DNA of 64,000 nt from Aestuariivirga litoralis (GCF_003234965.1 NZ_QKVK01000003.1:434001-498000); one strand, 5' to 3'; numbered from the stretch's first letter, positions 8,720-17,660 are shown. Notes: generated by a model from the letters alone, not told the origin. Program-made: numbers and translations.

Positions 8720-9481
8720 TCAGCCCAGCTTGCGCGTGGGGGCGGGATTGCGGTCGGCGGGTGCATAGGCCGAGAGCGCACCCTTGTAGGGCTTGTGCAG
8801 CGGATAGGCGAGGTCGCCCCGCTTCGAGGTGCGAAGCCCCAGCGACACAAGGGCTTCGGCGAATTTCACCGCGGCGGTGACCCCGTCGATGACCGGCACG
8901 CCGAGCTTGTCCTCCAGCCAGGCATTGAGGTCCGCCATGCCGGCACAGCCCAGCACGATGGCGCCCGAGCCGTCCTCCACGATGGCGCGCTCGCATTCCT
9001 CGAGGATCAGCTTGCGGCAGTTGGAGTCGGGCTTCTCGAGCTCCAGCACCGGAATGTCGGTGGCGCGCACCCGGCGGCAGTGGTGCTCCATGCCGTAGTT
9101 GCGTACGAGGTGCTCGGCAATGATGCGGGTGCGCTCCAGGGTGGTGACGACGGAAAAGCCGGTGGCCACGAAACTCGCCGCATGCATGGCGGCCTCGGCG
9201 ATGCCCAGCACCGGCCCCGCCGCGATCTCGCGCGCCGCGAGCAGGCCCGGGTCGCCGAAGCAGGCGATGACGTGGGCATCCGCCACCGGGCCCTCGTTGA
9301 TGGCGTCGACGAGGCCGACGATGCTCATCGCCTCGTCGTAGTGCCCCTCGATCGACACGGCGCCGGATCGGGAGGTGATCGCGATAATCTCGGTTCCCGG
9401 CGATGCGACGGCCCGCGCCGCAGCTGCAATCGTTGCCGTCATCGAGGTGGTGGTATTGGGGTTGATGACCTTGATCTTCAT
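8720..9481 (-). CDS. Hydantoin/Asp-Glu racemase family protein
   Basis: This 253-aa protein belongs to the Asp/Glu/hydantoin racemase superfamily, cofactor-independent racemases with two cysteines as acid/base. Both are visible: about C74 in HVIACFGDPGL and C179 in AIVLGCAGMADL. The opening IKVINPNTTTSMT is the hallmark of hydantoin and allantoin racemases. I chose ATG 9481 because the family begins with this strand; longer in-frame starts reach into the promoter. It is divergent from a Liv-type importer and 3 bases from a convergent GntR gene. The substrate is likely a 5-substituted hydantoin or related ring compound; this is not proven. Confidence 0.8.
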   Translation of the reverse strand: MKIKVINPNTTTSMTATIAAAARAVASPGTEIIAITSRSGAVSIEGHYDEAMSIVGLVDAINEGPVADAHVIACFGDPGLLAAREIAAGPVLGIAEAAMHAASFVATGFSVVTTLERTRIIAEHLVRNYGMEHHCRRVRATDIPVLELEKPDSNCRKLILEECERAIVEDGSGAIVLGCAGMADLNAWLEDKLGVPVIDGVTAAVKFAEALVSLGLRTSKRGDLAYPLHKPYKGALSAYAPADRNPAPTRKLG

Positions 9482-9542
9482 GTCGCCGTTGATCCCGCAG
9501 GCGGCGTGACCAGCAATTGGGCAGGCTGCCTGAAACATAGCC

Positions 9543-9556
9543 AAGTGTATACAGTT
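9543..9556. promoter_or_regulatory. Candidate GntR-type operator
   Basis: The sequence AA-g-TGTATACA-g-TT is a dyad with an 8-bp perfect core in the 210-base divergent gap between the racemase and the transporter binding-protein gene. FadR-subfamily GntR regulators often bind cores of the TNGTATACNA type. The GntR gene at 7985-8716 is the nearest candidate. The site is 62 bases upstream of the racemase start and 136 upstream of the binding-protein start, so it could control both. Confidence 0.5.
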
Positions 9557-9691
9557 GTGTTTTTTCATTGCATGTTTCGGCATTCGAGTCCAACCTCAAA
9601 ATCAGACCGGCAGCCAGACGGAGACCGCAGGCCATGCGGCGCCGCCGGATCACTCGATGGGAAGAACGTCAGACCTGACAGGAGGAACACC

Positions 9692-10885
9692 ATGCTTATG
9701 ATTTCCCGCCGTGCCTTGATCGGTGCCGCCAGTGCGCTGGCCCTTTTCGCCGGAGCCCATGCGGCCTCCGCCGCCGACGCCAACCTCAAGATCGGCTTCG
9801 TCGGCGTGACCAGCGGCCCGGCCGCGGCCTGGGGCACGTCCAACGTGCGCTCCATGCAGACGCTCGCCGACTGGTACAATGAACTGGGCGGCGTGAAGAT
9901 CGGTGACAAGACCTACACGATCGAGATCGTCACCTTCGACGACCAGAAGGACCCCAAGCGCGCCGTCGAAGGCATGGAAAAGATGGCCCAGGAGGGCATC
10001 CACTACGTCGTGGGCCCGAACGTCGATGACGGTGCTGCCGCGGTGCGCCCGGTGGCCGAGAAGAACGGCATCATCTATTTCCCCTATGCCTTCCCGAAGG
10101 AACTCTACACCGCACCGGCGTCGAACGCCGTCCTCGGCATGATCGCCAACTACCAGTCGGGCCCCGCCATCTACAAGTACCTGATGGACAACAAGGGTGT
10201 GAAGAAGGTGGCCTTCGTCGCCGCCAACGAGTCCGATCCCCTAAGCCAGCGTGACTCAGGGGTCGCCGCCGCCAAGGCGCTGGGCCTCGAGGTCGTCGCC
10301 GACAAGGACACCTACCAGAACGACACGCGCGACTTCACGCCCGTTCTCACCCCCATCGTGGCACTGAAGCCGGACCTGCTGGTGCTCTCGGGTGTCGCTC
10401 CCGCCAATGCGCCGCTGCTCATCCGTGCGGCGCGCGAACTGGGCTATGAGGGCCTGATCTCCACCGAGACGGCGCAGGACGCCAAGGTGATCGAGGAAGG
10501 TGCGGGCGAGCTCGCCAACGGCTTCATCTCGGTCGGCGGCGCCTCGACACCCGAGATCGCGTCGGACCACATGAAGGAGTTCGTGGACCGCTACACCAAG
10601 AAGTTCGGTGAATACAACGACGAGTCCAACACCAAGGTCTATGCGCTCGACTACATCCTCGAGACCATCAAGGCCAACCCGGCCGCGATCGACAATGTCG
10701 AGGAGTTCAAGAAGACCATCGACAGCTTCGAGGCGGCGAACCCCTACCTGAAGGACCCGAACGCCAAGCTGAAATATGTCGGCTCCACCTCCTTCGGCCA
10801 GAAGCGCCAGGTGGCGGTGCCGATGGTGGTGAACGAGTACAAGGACGGCAAGTTCGAGACGCTTTTCGTCGGCACCGTCGACTGA
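9692..10885 (+). CDS. Liv-type ABC transporter substrate-binding protein (amide/amino-acid class)
   Basis: This periplasmic binding protein (397 aa) has a signal peptide (SRRALIGAASALALFAG then AHAASAAD) and the type I two-lobed fold of branched-chain amino acid/amide binders. Conserved segments include LKIGFVGVTSGPAAAWG, the start of the first lobe, and VVGPNVDDGAAAVRPVAEKN. ATG 9692 has a GGAGGA site at 9681-9686. It leads an operon of two permeases and two ATPases. With the divergent racemase, the ligand may be a hydantoin, carbamoyl amino acid or other amide; this is inference. Confidence 0.85.
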   Translation: MLMISRRALIGAASALALFAGAHAASAADANLKIGFVGVTSGPAAAWGTSNVRSMQTLADWYNELGGVKIGDKTYTIEIVTFDDQKDPKRAVEGMEKMAQEGIHYVVGPNVDDGAAAVRPVAEKNGIIYFPYAFPKELYTAPASNAVLGMIANYQSGPAIYKYLMDNKGVKKVAFVAANESDPLSQRDSGVAAAKALGLEVVADKDTYQNDTRDFTPVLTPIVALKPDLLVLSGVAPANAPLLIRAARELGYEGLISTETAQDAKVIEEGAGELANGFISVGGASTPEIASDHMKEFVDRYTKKFGEYNDESNTKVYALDYILETIKANPAAIDNVEEFKKTIDSFEAANPYLKDPNAKLKYVGSTSFGQKRQVAVPMVVNEYKDGKFETLFVGTVD

Positions 10886-10911
10886 TGCTCGCCTGACACG
10901 ACACGACACAG

Positions 10912-10934
10912 GGGGTCCGGCCTTGCCGGGCCCC
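10912..10934 (+). terminator. Intercistronic hairpin after binding-protein gene
   Basis: GGGGTCCGGC pairs with GCCGGGCCCC over 10 bp (one G:U pair) around a CTT loop. It lies in the 80-base gap between the binding-protein gene and the first permease gene. There is no T run, so it probably stabilises the upstream mRNA or attenuates rather than fully terminates, as is common after highly expressed binding-protein genes. Confidence 0.55.
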
Positions 10935-10965
10935 TCAGCCATTTCACGAAACTTGCGGGCGGCGG

Positions 10966-11832
10966 ATGGAACAGGTCATCGCAAACGGTCTCTATCTCGG
11001 GGCGCAATATGCCCTGATCGCGCTTGGGCTCACCCTCATCTTCGGCTTGATGAACGTGCTGAACTTCGCCCATGGCCAGATGTATGTCCTGGGCGGCTTC
11101 ATCACCTACACGGTCTATGGCCAGCTGGGCCTGCCCTTTGCCGTTGCCGTCATCTGCTCCGGCCTGACGCTGGCCGTCATCGGTGGCTTCATGGAGCGCT
11201 ACCTGTTCCGCACCGTGATCCGGCGCAGCCATCGCGAGGAGAGCACCATGCTGCTCGCCGCCGCCACTGCCTTCTTCTTCGATGCGGTGATGCTGCTGAT
11301 CTTCGGTGAGAAGCAGCGCGGCGTGCCGAAGATCGTCAAGGGCGTGTTCAACGACTATGGCATCATCCTGCCCTATGACCGCATCGTGGTGGGTGTCGTC
11401 GCCGCCGCGATGATCCTGTCCTTCATCGCCTTCATGAAATACACCAGGACCGGCCGCGCCATGCGGGCCCTGGCGCAGGACCGCGTGGCGGCCCAGCTGA
11501 TGGGCGTTCAGGTCGACCGCTACACCATGATCGGCTTTGCCATGGGCGCCATGCTGGCGGGCGTGGTTGGCGGGCTGCTCGTTTCCATCACCGGCGTGAA
11601 TTCGGGGATCGGCGGACCGATATCGGTCAAGGCCTTCATGATGATCATGATCGGCGGTGCCGGTGTGGTCGGCGGTGCCATCGCCGGCGGCTTCATCCTC
11701 GGCATGATGGAGTCGGTGGGCCTCACCGTGCTGCGCGAATATGGCGACGTCACCTATCTCGTCATCTTCGCGGCATTGATGGTCTTCCTCTCGATCAGGC
11801 CCAACGGCCTGATGGGCAAGCCCTGGGGTTGA
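10966..11832 (+). CDS. Liv-type ABC transporter permease (LivH-like)
   Basis: This 288-aa inner-membrane permease is of the LivH type with about eight hydrophobic segments. ALGLTLIFGLMNVLNFAHGQ at residues 20-39 is a LivH signature. The cytoplasmic loop RTGRAMRALAQDRVAAQLMG contains the expected ATPase-contact region. It pairs with the LivM-like permease that starts 5 bases after its stop, forming the membrane channel of the five-gene importer. Confidence 0.87.
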   Translation: MEQVIANGLYLGAQYALIALGLTLIFGLMNVLNFAHGQMYVLGGFITYTVYGQLGLPFAVAVICSGLTLAVIGGFMERYLFRTVIRRSHREESTMLLAAATAFFFDAVMLLIFGEKQRGVPKIVKGVFNDYGIILPYDRIVVGVVAAAMILSFIAFMKYTRTGRAMRALAQDRVAAQLMGVQVDRYTMIGFAMGAMLAGVVGGLLVSITGVNSGIGGPISVKAFMMIMIGGAGVVGGAIAGGFILGMMESVGLTVLREYGDVTYLVIFAALMVFLSIRPNGLMGKPWG

Positions 11833-11837
11833 GCGCC

Positions 11838-12800
11838 ATGACCAAGAAACTCACCGGGCTCGTCCTCTTCCTGATCACCGTCTTCATCCTTGTGCCGTGG
11901 CTCATCGCGGCGACGGGGCGGACGGACCTCTATTACGTCTTCACCTCGATCGGGCTGCTGTCGATCGCCAGTGCGGGCGTGTGGCTCACCTTCTTCATCG
12001 GCCGCATCAACATCGGGCAGGGTGCCTATGCGCTGATGGGTGGATATGTGTCGGCCATCCTCATCATGTATTACGGCTGGTCCTTCTGGCTGACGCTGCC
12101 GGTGGCCGGCCTGTTCTGCGCCGTGGCCTCGATCCTGATCGGCGTGCCGATCCTGCGCCTGCGCGGCGTCTATTTCGCGATGGTGACGCTGATCCTCACC
12201 GAGGTCATGCGGCTGCTCGCGCTGGCCGTGCCGATCACCAATGGCGCCAAGGGCATCACTTCCATCCCGCCGCCGGGGCCGATCTCGCTTTTCGGCCTCA
12301 CCCTGGTGCCTGACTTCGCAACGCTCGAGAACCCGCGCATCGCCTTCTACTACCTCTCCATGGTCTTGATGATCATGTGCTTCGCGCTGATGTATCGCCT
12401 CGTGCACTCGCGCATTGGCCACATCTGCATGTCGCTGCAGCAGAACGAGGAGCTGGCCTCCTCGATCGGCGTCAACATCGCGGCACTGCGCGTCATGGCC
12501 TATGCGATTTCCTCCTTCCTCGGCGGCATTGCGGGCGCGGTATTCATCGGCGCCACGCAGTCGATCTATCCCTCCAGCTTCACGGTGACCGACAGCGTGA
12601 ACTTCATGCTCAACTGCTTCCTCGGCGGGCTTGGCTACGTCTTCGGGCCGATGCTGGGCACACTGGTGCTCTATCTTGGCTGGAACCTGCTGTTCTCGAT
12701 GGAGAAGTACCAGCTGCTGATCTACTCCACCGCCATGATCGTGCTGATGCTGGTGTTGCCCAACGGGCTCCTCAGCCTCGGCGCGAAGCGGAAGGGCTGA
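11838..12800 (+). CDS. Liv-type ABC transporter permease (LivM-like)
   Basis: This 320-aa polytopic permease is of the LivM type. Typical segments are GRINIGQGAYALMGGYVSAI near the N-terminus, LRLRGVYFAMVTLILTEVMR, and the coupling loop SRIGHICMSLQQNEELASSI. A TTG three codons upstream is an alternative start, but ATG 11838 gives the normal N-terminus. It is the second channel subunit of the same importer. Confidence 0.87.
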   Translation: MTKKLTGLVLFLITVFILVPWLIAATGRTDLYYVFTSIGLLSIASAGVWLTFFIGRINIGQGAYALMGGYVSAILIMYYGWSFWLTLPVAGLFCAVASILIGVPILRLRGVYFAMVTLILTEVMRLLALAVPITNGAKGITSIPPPGPISLFGLTLVPDFATLENPRIAFYYLSMVLMIMCFALMYRLVHSRIGHICMSLQQNEELASSIGVNIAALRVMAYAISSFLGGIAGAVFIGATQSIYPSSFTVTDSVNFMLNCFLGGLGYVFGPMLGTLVLYLGWNLLFSMEKYQLLIYSTAMIVLMLVLPNGLLSLGAKRKG

Positions 12801-12803
12801 GGC

Positions 12804-13583
12804 ATGGGACAGATTCTCGAAGTCAGGGGACTGACCAAGCGCTTCGGCGGCCTCACCGCCGTCAATGACGTGAGTTTCGCGGTGAACGAGAAGGAGATCC
12901 TCTCGGTCATCGGTCCCAATGGTGCGGGCAAGTCGACGCTGTTCAAGCTGATCTCGTCCTTCCTCAAGCCGACGACGGGCGAGGTGACATTCCGCGGCGA
13001 GCGCATTTCCAACCAGGCGCCGCACATCGCGGCGCGCAAGGGCGTGGTGCGCACCTTCCAGGAAACGACGATCTTCCGCAACATGAGTGTGCGCGACAAC
13101 GTCATCGTGGCGCATCAACTGCGCGCCAGGGCCTCGCTGCTCGGCTTCTTCATGGGCTCGGCGGAGGCGCGGCGTGATGAAGCGCGCTTTGCTGAATCTG
13201 CGGACGAGATCCTCGCCTTCCTCGGCCTCGACGGCATCGGCAATGAACTGGCCCGCAACCTGCCGCATGGCCACCTTCGCGCCCTTGGCATCGCCATCGG
13301 GCTTGCCACCAACCCCACGGTGCTGCTGCTCGATGAGCCATTCGCGGGCATGAACCATGACGAGACGATGAAGGCCGTGGCCATGGTGCGCAAGCTGCGC
13401 GAGCGCGGCCTCACCGTGCTGCTGGTCGAGCATGACATGCCGGCGGTGATGAAGATCTCCGACCGCATCGTGGTGCTGAATTTCGGCGAGAAAATTGCCG
13501 AGGGCACGCCTTCCGAGATCCAGAACAACCAGCGCGTCATCGAGGCCTATCTGGGCGTCGAGGACGAAGCGATCGGACTTTAG
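12804..13583 (+). CDS. Liv-type ABC transporter ATP-binding protein (LivG-like)
   Basis: This 259-aa ATPase has Walker A in GPNGAGKST, Walker B in VLLLDEPFAGMNHDE, and the D/H regions up to LLVEHDMPAVM. RTFQETTIFRNMSV is the Q-loop region. The ABC signature, normally LPYGxQRRLEIA in LivG, reads LPHGHLRALGIA here, an unusual version that still keeps the helix. It drives the importer together with the LivF-like protein 3 bases downstream. Confidence 0.87.
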   Translation: MGQILEVRGLTKRFGGLTAVNDVSFAVNEKEILSVIGPNGAGKSTLFKLISSFLKPTTGEVTFRGERISNQAPHIAARKGVVRTFQETTIFRNMSVRDNVIVAHQLRARASLLGFFMGSAEARRDEARFAESADEILAFLGLDGIGNELARNLPHGHLRALGIAIGLATNPTVLLLDEPFAGMNHDETMKAVAMVRKLRERGLTVLLVEHDMPAVMKISDRIVVLNFGEKIAEGTPSEIQNNQRVIEAYLGVEDEAIGL

Positions 13584-13586
13584 ACG

Positions 13587-14309
13587 ATGAGCCAGATCCT
13601 CGACTTCCGCAACGTCGACCTCTTTTACGACCACGTCCATGCGCTGCGTGACGTGTCGCTGAGCGTCAACGAGGGCGAGACGGTGGCGCTCATCGGCGCC
13701 AATGGTGCCGGCAAGTCCTCGATCCTGCGCGCCATCACGGGGCTCCGCAAGATCCGCAAGGGCGAAATCTTCTACGCGGGCCAGCGCATCGACGGGAAGG
13801 ACCCGGCGGACCTCGTCAAGTCCGGTATCGCCATGGTGCCGGAGGGGCGGCGCGTGTTCCCCTACATGAGCGTCAAGGACAACCTGCTCATGGGCGCCTT
13901 TACCCGCACCGACAAGGCCGACATCGCCCGCACGCTGGAGAGCGTGCTGACGCGGTTTCCCCGCCTCAAGGAACGCTACACGCAGGCCGCGGGCACCATG
14001 AGCGGCGGCGAACAGCAGATGATGGTGATCGGCCGTGCCCTGATGGCGAAGCCGCGGCTGCTGCTGCTGGATGAGCCCTCGCTCGGCATCGCGCCCAAGC
14101 TGGTGCAGGACATCGCCCGTTCGATCGTCGCCATCAACAGGGACGAAAAGGTGAGCGTGCTGCTGGTCGAGCAGAATTCCCGCATGGCGCTGCGCATCTC
14201 GCAGCGCGCCTATGCACTGACCACCGGCAGCGTGGCGCTCTCCGGCAATTCGGCGGAGCTGCTGGCGGACGACCGCGTGAGGGCGCTCTATCTGGGTGGC
14301 GAGCTGTAG
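13587..14309 (+). CDS. Liv-type ABC transporter ATP-binding protein (LivF-like)
   Basis: This 240-aa ATPase has Walker A GANGAGKSS, signature MSGGEQQMMVIGRAL, Walker B LLLLDEPSLGIAPKL and H-loop VEQNSRMALR. VPEGRRVFPYMSVKDNL is typical of LivF. It closes the five-gene operon and ends 3 bases before the convergent Gfo/Idh gene, with no visible terminator between them. Confidence 0.88.
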   Translation: MSQILDFRNVDLFYDHVHALRDVSLSVNEGETVALIGANGAGKSSILRAITGLRKIRKGEIFYAGQRIDGKDPADLVKSGIAMVPEGRRVFPYMSVKDNLLMGAFTRTDKADIARTLESVLTRFPRLKERYTQAAGTMSGGEQQMMVIGRALMAKPRLLLLDEPSLGIAPKLVQDIARSIVAINRDEKVSVLLVEQNSRMALRISQRAYALTTGSVALSGNSAELLADDRVRALYLGGEL

Positions 14310-14312
14310 TGT

Positions 14313-15470
14313 CTATGGCCGCAGCGATGGCGGCCGGGCATCCACCCAGTCGCCGCCCTGCGCGGCGCTGTCGACCGCAGCCCTGATCGCCGCGATCGAG
14401 CGCAGGCCATCCACCGCTGTCGGATAATGGCAGGCCGCAGGGTCGGGGGCGCGGCCCTCGCGCCTGGCATGGATCGCTTCCGCGAGGTCGGCATAGATGT
14501 TGGCGAAGGCCACCAGCATGCCTTCCGAGTGCCCGGTGGCGATGCGCGTGGCGCGCGCTGCGTCGGCAGAGTCCGCCGCCCCGCGCTCGATCACCTGGGT
14601 GCGGCCGTTGAGCGGCGTCCAGTGCAGCTGGTCGGGCCATTGCTGGGCCCAGCGCAACCCACCCTGTTCGCCGAAGACGCGGATGTTGAGGCCATGGAAG
14701 CTGCCAACCGCGACGGAACTCGTCCACAGCCGGACCCGGGTGCCGCCATCCATGCGGATGTTCACCATGGCATCGTCCTCCAGCTTGCGGCTGGCGATGG
14801 CGGAGAGGAAGTCGGCCGAGAGTTCGCGTGCATTCTCGCCGGTGACGAAGCTCGCCATGTTGAGGGCATGGATGCCGCAATCGGCGAACTGGCCCGAAAG
14901 CCCGGCCTGGGCGGGGTCATAGCGCCAGCGCATCCGCGGGTTCTCGGCATCCGCGGCATCGGCGTGGAAGCCGTGGGAGAACTCGACGACGCAGAGCCGG
15001 ATGCGGCCAAGCTCGCCGCGCGCCACCATGGCCCGCATGTGGCGCACCAGCGGATAGCCGGTATAGCCGTAATTCACCGCGCAGATGGCGCCGGTGCGCG
15101 CCGAAGTGGCGGCAATGTCCTCGGCCTCTGCCACCGTCACCGTCATCGGCTTCTCGCACAGCACGTGGATGCCGGCCTCGAGGAAGGCCCTGGTGATCTC
15201 GTAATGCGTGGCATTGGGGGTGGCCACTGTGACGAGGTCGACCCGGTCCGGGCGGTTGCGTTCGCCTGCCAGCATCTCGCGCCAGTCGCCATAGGCGCGA
15301 TCGGGCGCGATGCCGATCTGCTGCGCGAAGGCGCGGCCCTTCTCCGGGTCGGCGTCGAGGGCACCCGCCCTGAGCGTGAAGAACCCGTCCATGGTGGCGC
15401 TGATGCGGTGCACGGGGCCGATCTGGCTCCCGTCGCCGCCGCCGATCATGCCCCAGTTCAGTCGTGTCAT
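14313..15470 (-). CDS. Gfo/Idh/MocA-family oxidoreductase
   Basis: This NAD(P)-dependent sugar or inositol dehydrogenase (385 aa) has an N-terminal Rossmann fold (LNWGMIGGGDGSQIGPVHR) and the family EKP motif in VLCEKPMTVTVAEAEDIA. The C-terminal alpha/beta substrate domain follows. I chose ATG 15470, 16 bases after the neighbouring dehydrogenase stop; a longer start would add residues with no homology. It lies in a two-gene arm divergent from kinase/iolB/aldolase genes, suggesting oxidation of an inositol or related polyol. Confidence 0.84.
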   Translation of the reverse strand: MTRLNWGMIGGGDGSQIGPVHRISATMDGFFTLRAGALDADPEKGRAFAQQIGIAPDRAYGDWREMLAGERNRPDRVDLVTVATPNATHYEITRAFLEAGIHVLCEKPMTVTVAEAEDIAATSARTGAICAVNYGYTGYPLVRHMRAMVARGELGRIRLCVVEFSHGFHADAADAENPRMRWRYDPAQAGLSGQFADCGIHALNMASFVTGENARELSADFLSAIASRKLEDDAMVNIRMDGGTRVRLWTSSVAVGSFHGLNIRVFGEQGGLRWAQQWPDQLHWTPLNGRTQVIERGAADSADAARATRIATGHSEGMLVAFANIYADLAEAIHARREGRAPDPAACHYPTAVDGLRSIAAIRAAVDSAAQGGDWVDARPPSLRP

Positions 15471-15486
15471 GCCGTGCCCCGTCTGT

Positions 15487-16596
15487 TCATGCCACATCCA
15501 CCCAGCCGCGCCGCTCATGCGACAGCCATGCTGCCGCGATCACCTGGTTCACCCGGTGCCCGTCGGCGAAGCTCGGCCAGCGCGGGCGGCCTTCAGAAAT
15601 GGCGGCAAGGAAGTCGCGCGCCTCGATGATGATCTGGTCCTGGTAGCCGGTGCCATGGCCCGGACCAAGGCAGAAGGCCTTGTAGTCCGGGTGCTCGGGG
15701 CCGGTCAGGATCCTGCTGAAGCCGCGCCGCCCCTCTGGCCCTTCGGCCTTGTAGAGCCATAGCGCATTCTGGTCCTCCTGGTCGAAGCGGATGGCCCCCC
15801 GGGTGCCATGCAGCTCATAGGCATAGCCCATCTTGCGGCCGGTCGCGACGCGGCTGATGAACAGGTGCCCCATGGCGCCGGAGGCGAAGCGGCACATGAT
15901 CTGCGCCTGGTCGTCATTGGTGACGGCCTCCGGCCCGGCAGGCGATGGCCGCGTGGCATGCACCGTCTCGATCTCGGCGCAGAGGCTGGCGATCGGGCCC
16001 ATGAAGGCCAGTGCCGCATTGATGATGTGCGGCGAGAGATCGCCCATGTTGCCGTTGGCGCGGCCGCGCGTGCGCCACGAGGCGGGTTGCGCCGGGTCGG
16101 CGCAGAAATCCTCGGTGTGCTCGGCGCGGAACCATGTCACCGCGCCGATCTCGCCATTGGCCAGGATCTGCCGCGCGAGCTGCGAGGCGGGCGTGCGGAT
16201 GTAGTTGAAGCCCGTCATGTGGATGCAGCCGCTGGCCTCGGCCGCTGCCAGCATCTCGGAACTCTCGGCCACGCCGAGGCCTAGGGGCTTCTCGCAGAAC
16301 ACGTGTTTGCCGGCGGCCAGCGCTGCCAGCGCAATCTCCCGGTGCGTGTGCTGCGGGCTGGCGATCACCACCGCATCGACCCTGGGGTCGGCAACGAGCT
16401 CGCGCCAGTCGGCGGTGGCGCGGGCGAAGCCAAACTGCCGGGCCTTCTCCGCCGCACCCTCGGGCGTGGTGGTGCAGATGACCTCGAGCGACGGACGGAG
16501 TGCCGTGTCGAACACGGGGCCCACGGCAGACATGGCCACCGCATGCGCCTTGCCCATGTAGCCGCCGCCGACGATGCCGATTCCGATGCGCGACAC
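15487..16596 (-). CDS. Gfo/Idh/MocA-family oxidoreductase (inositol-dehydrogenase-like)
   Basis: This is a second dehydrogenase of the family (369 aa), with IGIVGGGYMGKAHAVAMSA for the dinucleotide fold and HVFCEKPLGLGVAESSEML for the EKP motif. The start is GTG 16596, preceded by a GAGGTG ribosome site; the upstream frame extends into the operator and is not needed. It is the first gene of the leftward arm, only 17 bases from the LacI-type palindrome. Two different dehydrogenases fit epimer-specific oxidation (myo- and scyllo-inositol, for example), which is inference. Confidence 0.85.
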   Translation of the reverse strand: MSRIGIGIVGGGYMGKAHAVAMSAVGPVFDTALRPSLEVICTTTPEGAAEKARQFGFARATADWRELVADPRVDAVVIASPQHTHREIALAALAAGKHVFCEKPLGLGVAESSEMLAAAEASGCIHMTGFNYIRTPASQLARQILANGEIGAVTWFRAEHTEDFCADPAQPASWRTRGRANGNMGDLSPHIINAALAFMGPIASLCAEIETVHATRPSPAGPEAVTNDDQAQIMCRFASGAMGHLFISRVATGRKMGYAYELHGTRGAIRFDQEDQNALWLYKAEGPEGRRGFSRILTGPEHPDYKAFCLGPGHGTGYQDQIIIEARDFLAAISEGRPRWPSFADGHRVNQVIAAAWLSHERRGWVDVA

Positions 16597-16612
16597 GTGA
16601 AAACACCTCGCC

Positions 16613-16628
16613 TTGCAAGCGCTTGCAA
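16613..16628. promoter_or_regulatory. LacI-type operator in divergent promoter
   Basis: TTGCAAGCGCTTGCAA is a perfect 16-bp palindrome with the central CG typical of LacI/GalR-family operators. It lies between the divergent starts at 16596 (minus) and 16676 (plus). The LacI-family gene at 19327-20361 is part of the same cluster and is the obvious candidate regulator. Its position close to the leftward start suggests repression by blocking RNA polymerase. Confidence 0.8.
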
Positions 16629-16675
16629 CGAAACTACACACCACCTATCCTCACCCGTCAAGAACAGGCGGATGC

Positions 16676-17653
16676 ATGAACCGCACGCCACGCTCCCATA
16701 TGGCACAGATCGCCGCCAATGATTTTCTCGTGCTGGGCCGCGCCGGCATGGACCTCTATGCCGATCCGCCGGGCACGCGCGCCGAAGCGGCACGGAACTT
16801 CACGGCTGCATTGGGTGGCTCTGCCGCCAACATCGCGGCGGGCATCGTCAAGCTCGGCGGCACGGCGGCGCTCGTCACAACCCTGTCGGAGGATGCGGTG
16901 GGCCGCTTCGTGCGCAACGAACTGGCGCAGTATGGCGTGGGCCTGCAGCACGTGCTCGGCGCGGGCGGCGAAGCACGGACGTCACTCGCGGTGGTGGAAA
17001 CCCGCCTCGCCGATTGCCAGTCGGTCATCTACCGCAACGGCGCGGCGGACTTCGCCCTGCGGCCCGAGGACGTGGCGGCGATCGGCTTCGCAGACCATGG
17101 GGCCCTCATCGTCACCGGCACTGCCCTCGCCGTCGAACCCTCGCGCGCCGCCACCTTCCTTGCCATGCGCATGGCGCGTGCCGCCGGGCGGCCCGTCATC
17201 CTCGACATCGACTACCGCCCCTATTCCTGGGCGAACCCTGCCGAGGCCGCCGCCATCTGTGCCGATGCCGCGGGGTTGAGTGACGTGGTCGTGGGCAACG
17301 ACCTGGAATTCGACGTGCTCGCCGGTGGACCCGGCGGGCTAGACCATGCACGGCATCTGGCAGGAGACTGCACCGCCGTCATCTACAAGATGGGCGAGAG
17401 GGGTTCCGTCACCTTCTCCGGCGACGACAGTTTCGAAACACCCATCTTCCCCGTTGCGGCACTGAAGCCCACCGGAGCGGGCGATGCCTTCATGGCGGGC
17501 CTCGTCACCGGCCTGGCGCAGGGCCTTGGCCTGCCCGCCGCCGTGCGGCGTGGCACGGCTGCCGCCGCCATCACCGTCACCCGCGTGGGCTGTGCCCCCG
17601 CCTCGCCCGCCGCCGCCGAACTCGACGCCTTCATCTCGCGCCACGCGCCCTGA
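16676..17653 (+). CDS. iolC: PfkB-family sugar kinase, IolC-like (5-dehydro-2-deoxygluconokinase)
   Basis: This 325-aa PfkB/ribokinase-family kinase has the N-terminal GRAGMDLYADPPGTRAEA segment typical of IolC and the GGSAANIAAG substrate loop. The C-terminal ATP/catalytic motif is LKPTGAGDAFMAGL. IolC phosphorylates 5-dehydro-2-deoxygluconate in inositol breakdown. I chose ATG 16676; the frame extends back into the operator. It is followed 7 bases later by iolB and then by an aldolase, the expected next enzymes. Another 2-keto sugar acid kinase role remains possible. Confidence 0.82.
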   Translation: MNRTPRSHMAQIAANDFLVLGRAGMDLYADPPGTRAEAARNFTAALGGSAANIAAGIVKLGGTAALVTTLSEDAVGRFVRNELAQYGVGLQHVLGAGGEARTSLAVVETRLADCQSVIYRNGAADFALRPEDVAAIGFADHGALIVTGTALAVEPSRAATFLAMRMARAAGRPVILDIDYRPYSWANPAEAAAICADAAGLSDVVVGNDLEFDVLAGGPGGLDHARHLAGDCTAVIYKMGERGSVTFSGDDSFETPIFPVAALKPTGAGDAFMAGLVTGLAQGLGLPAAVRRGTAAAAITVTRVGCAPASPAAAELDAFISRHAP

Positions 17654-17660
17654 GGACAGC

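Noticed and set aside
11754-13640. Long antisense open frame opposite the livM/livG-like genes
   Set aside because: It is His/Asp/Arg-rich low-complexity translation typical of the antisense of high-GC genes, and the sense genes have clear family motifs.
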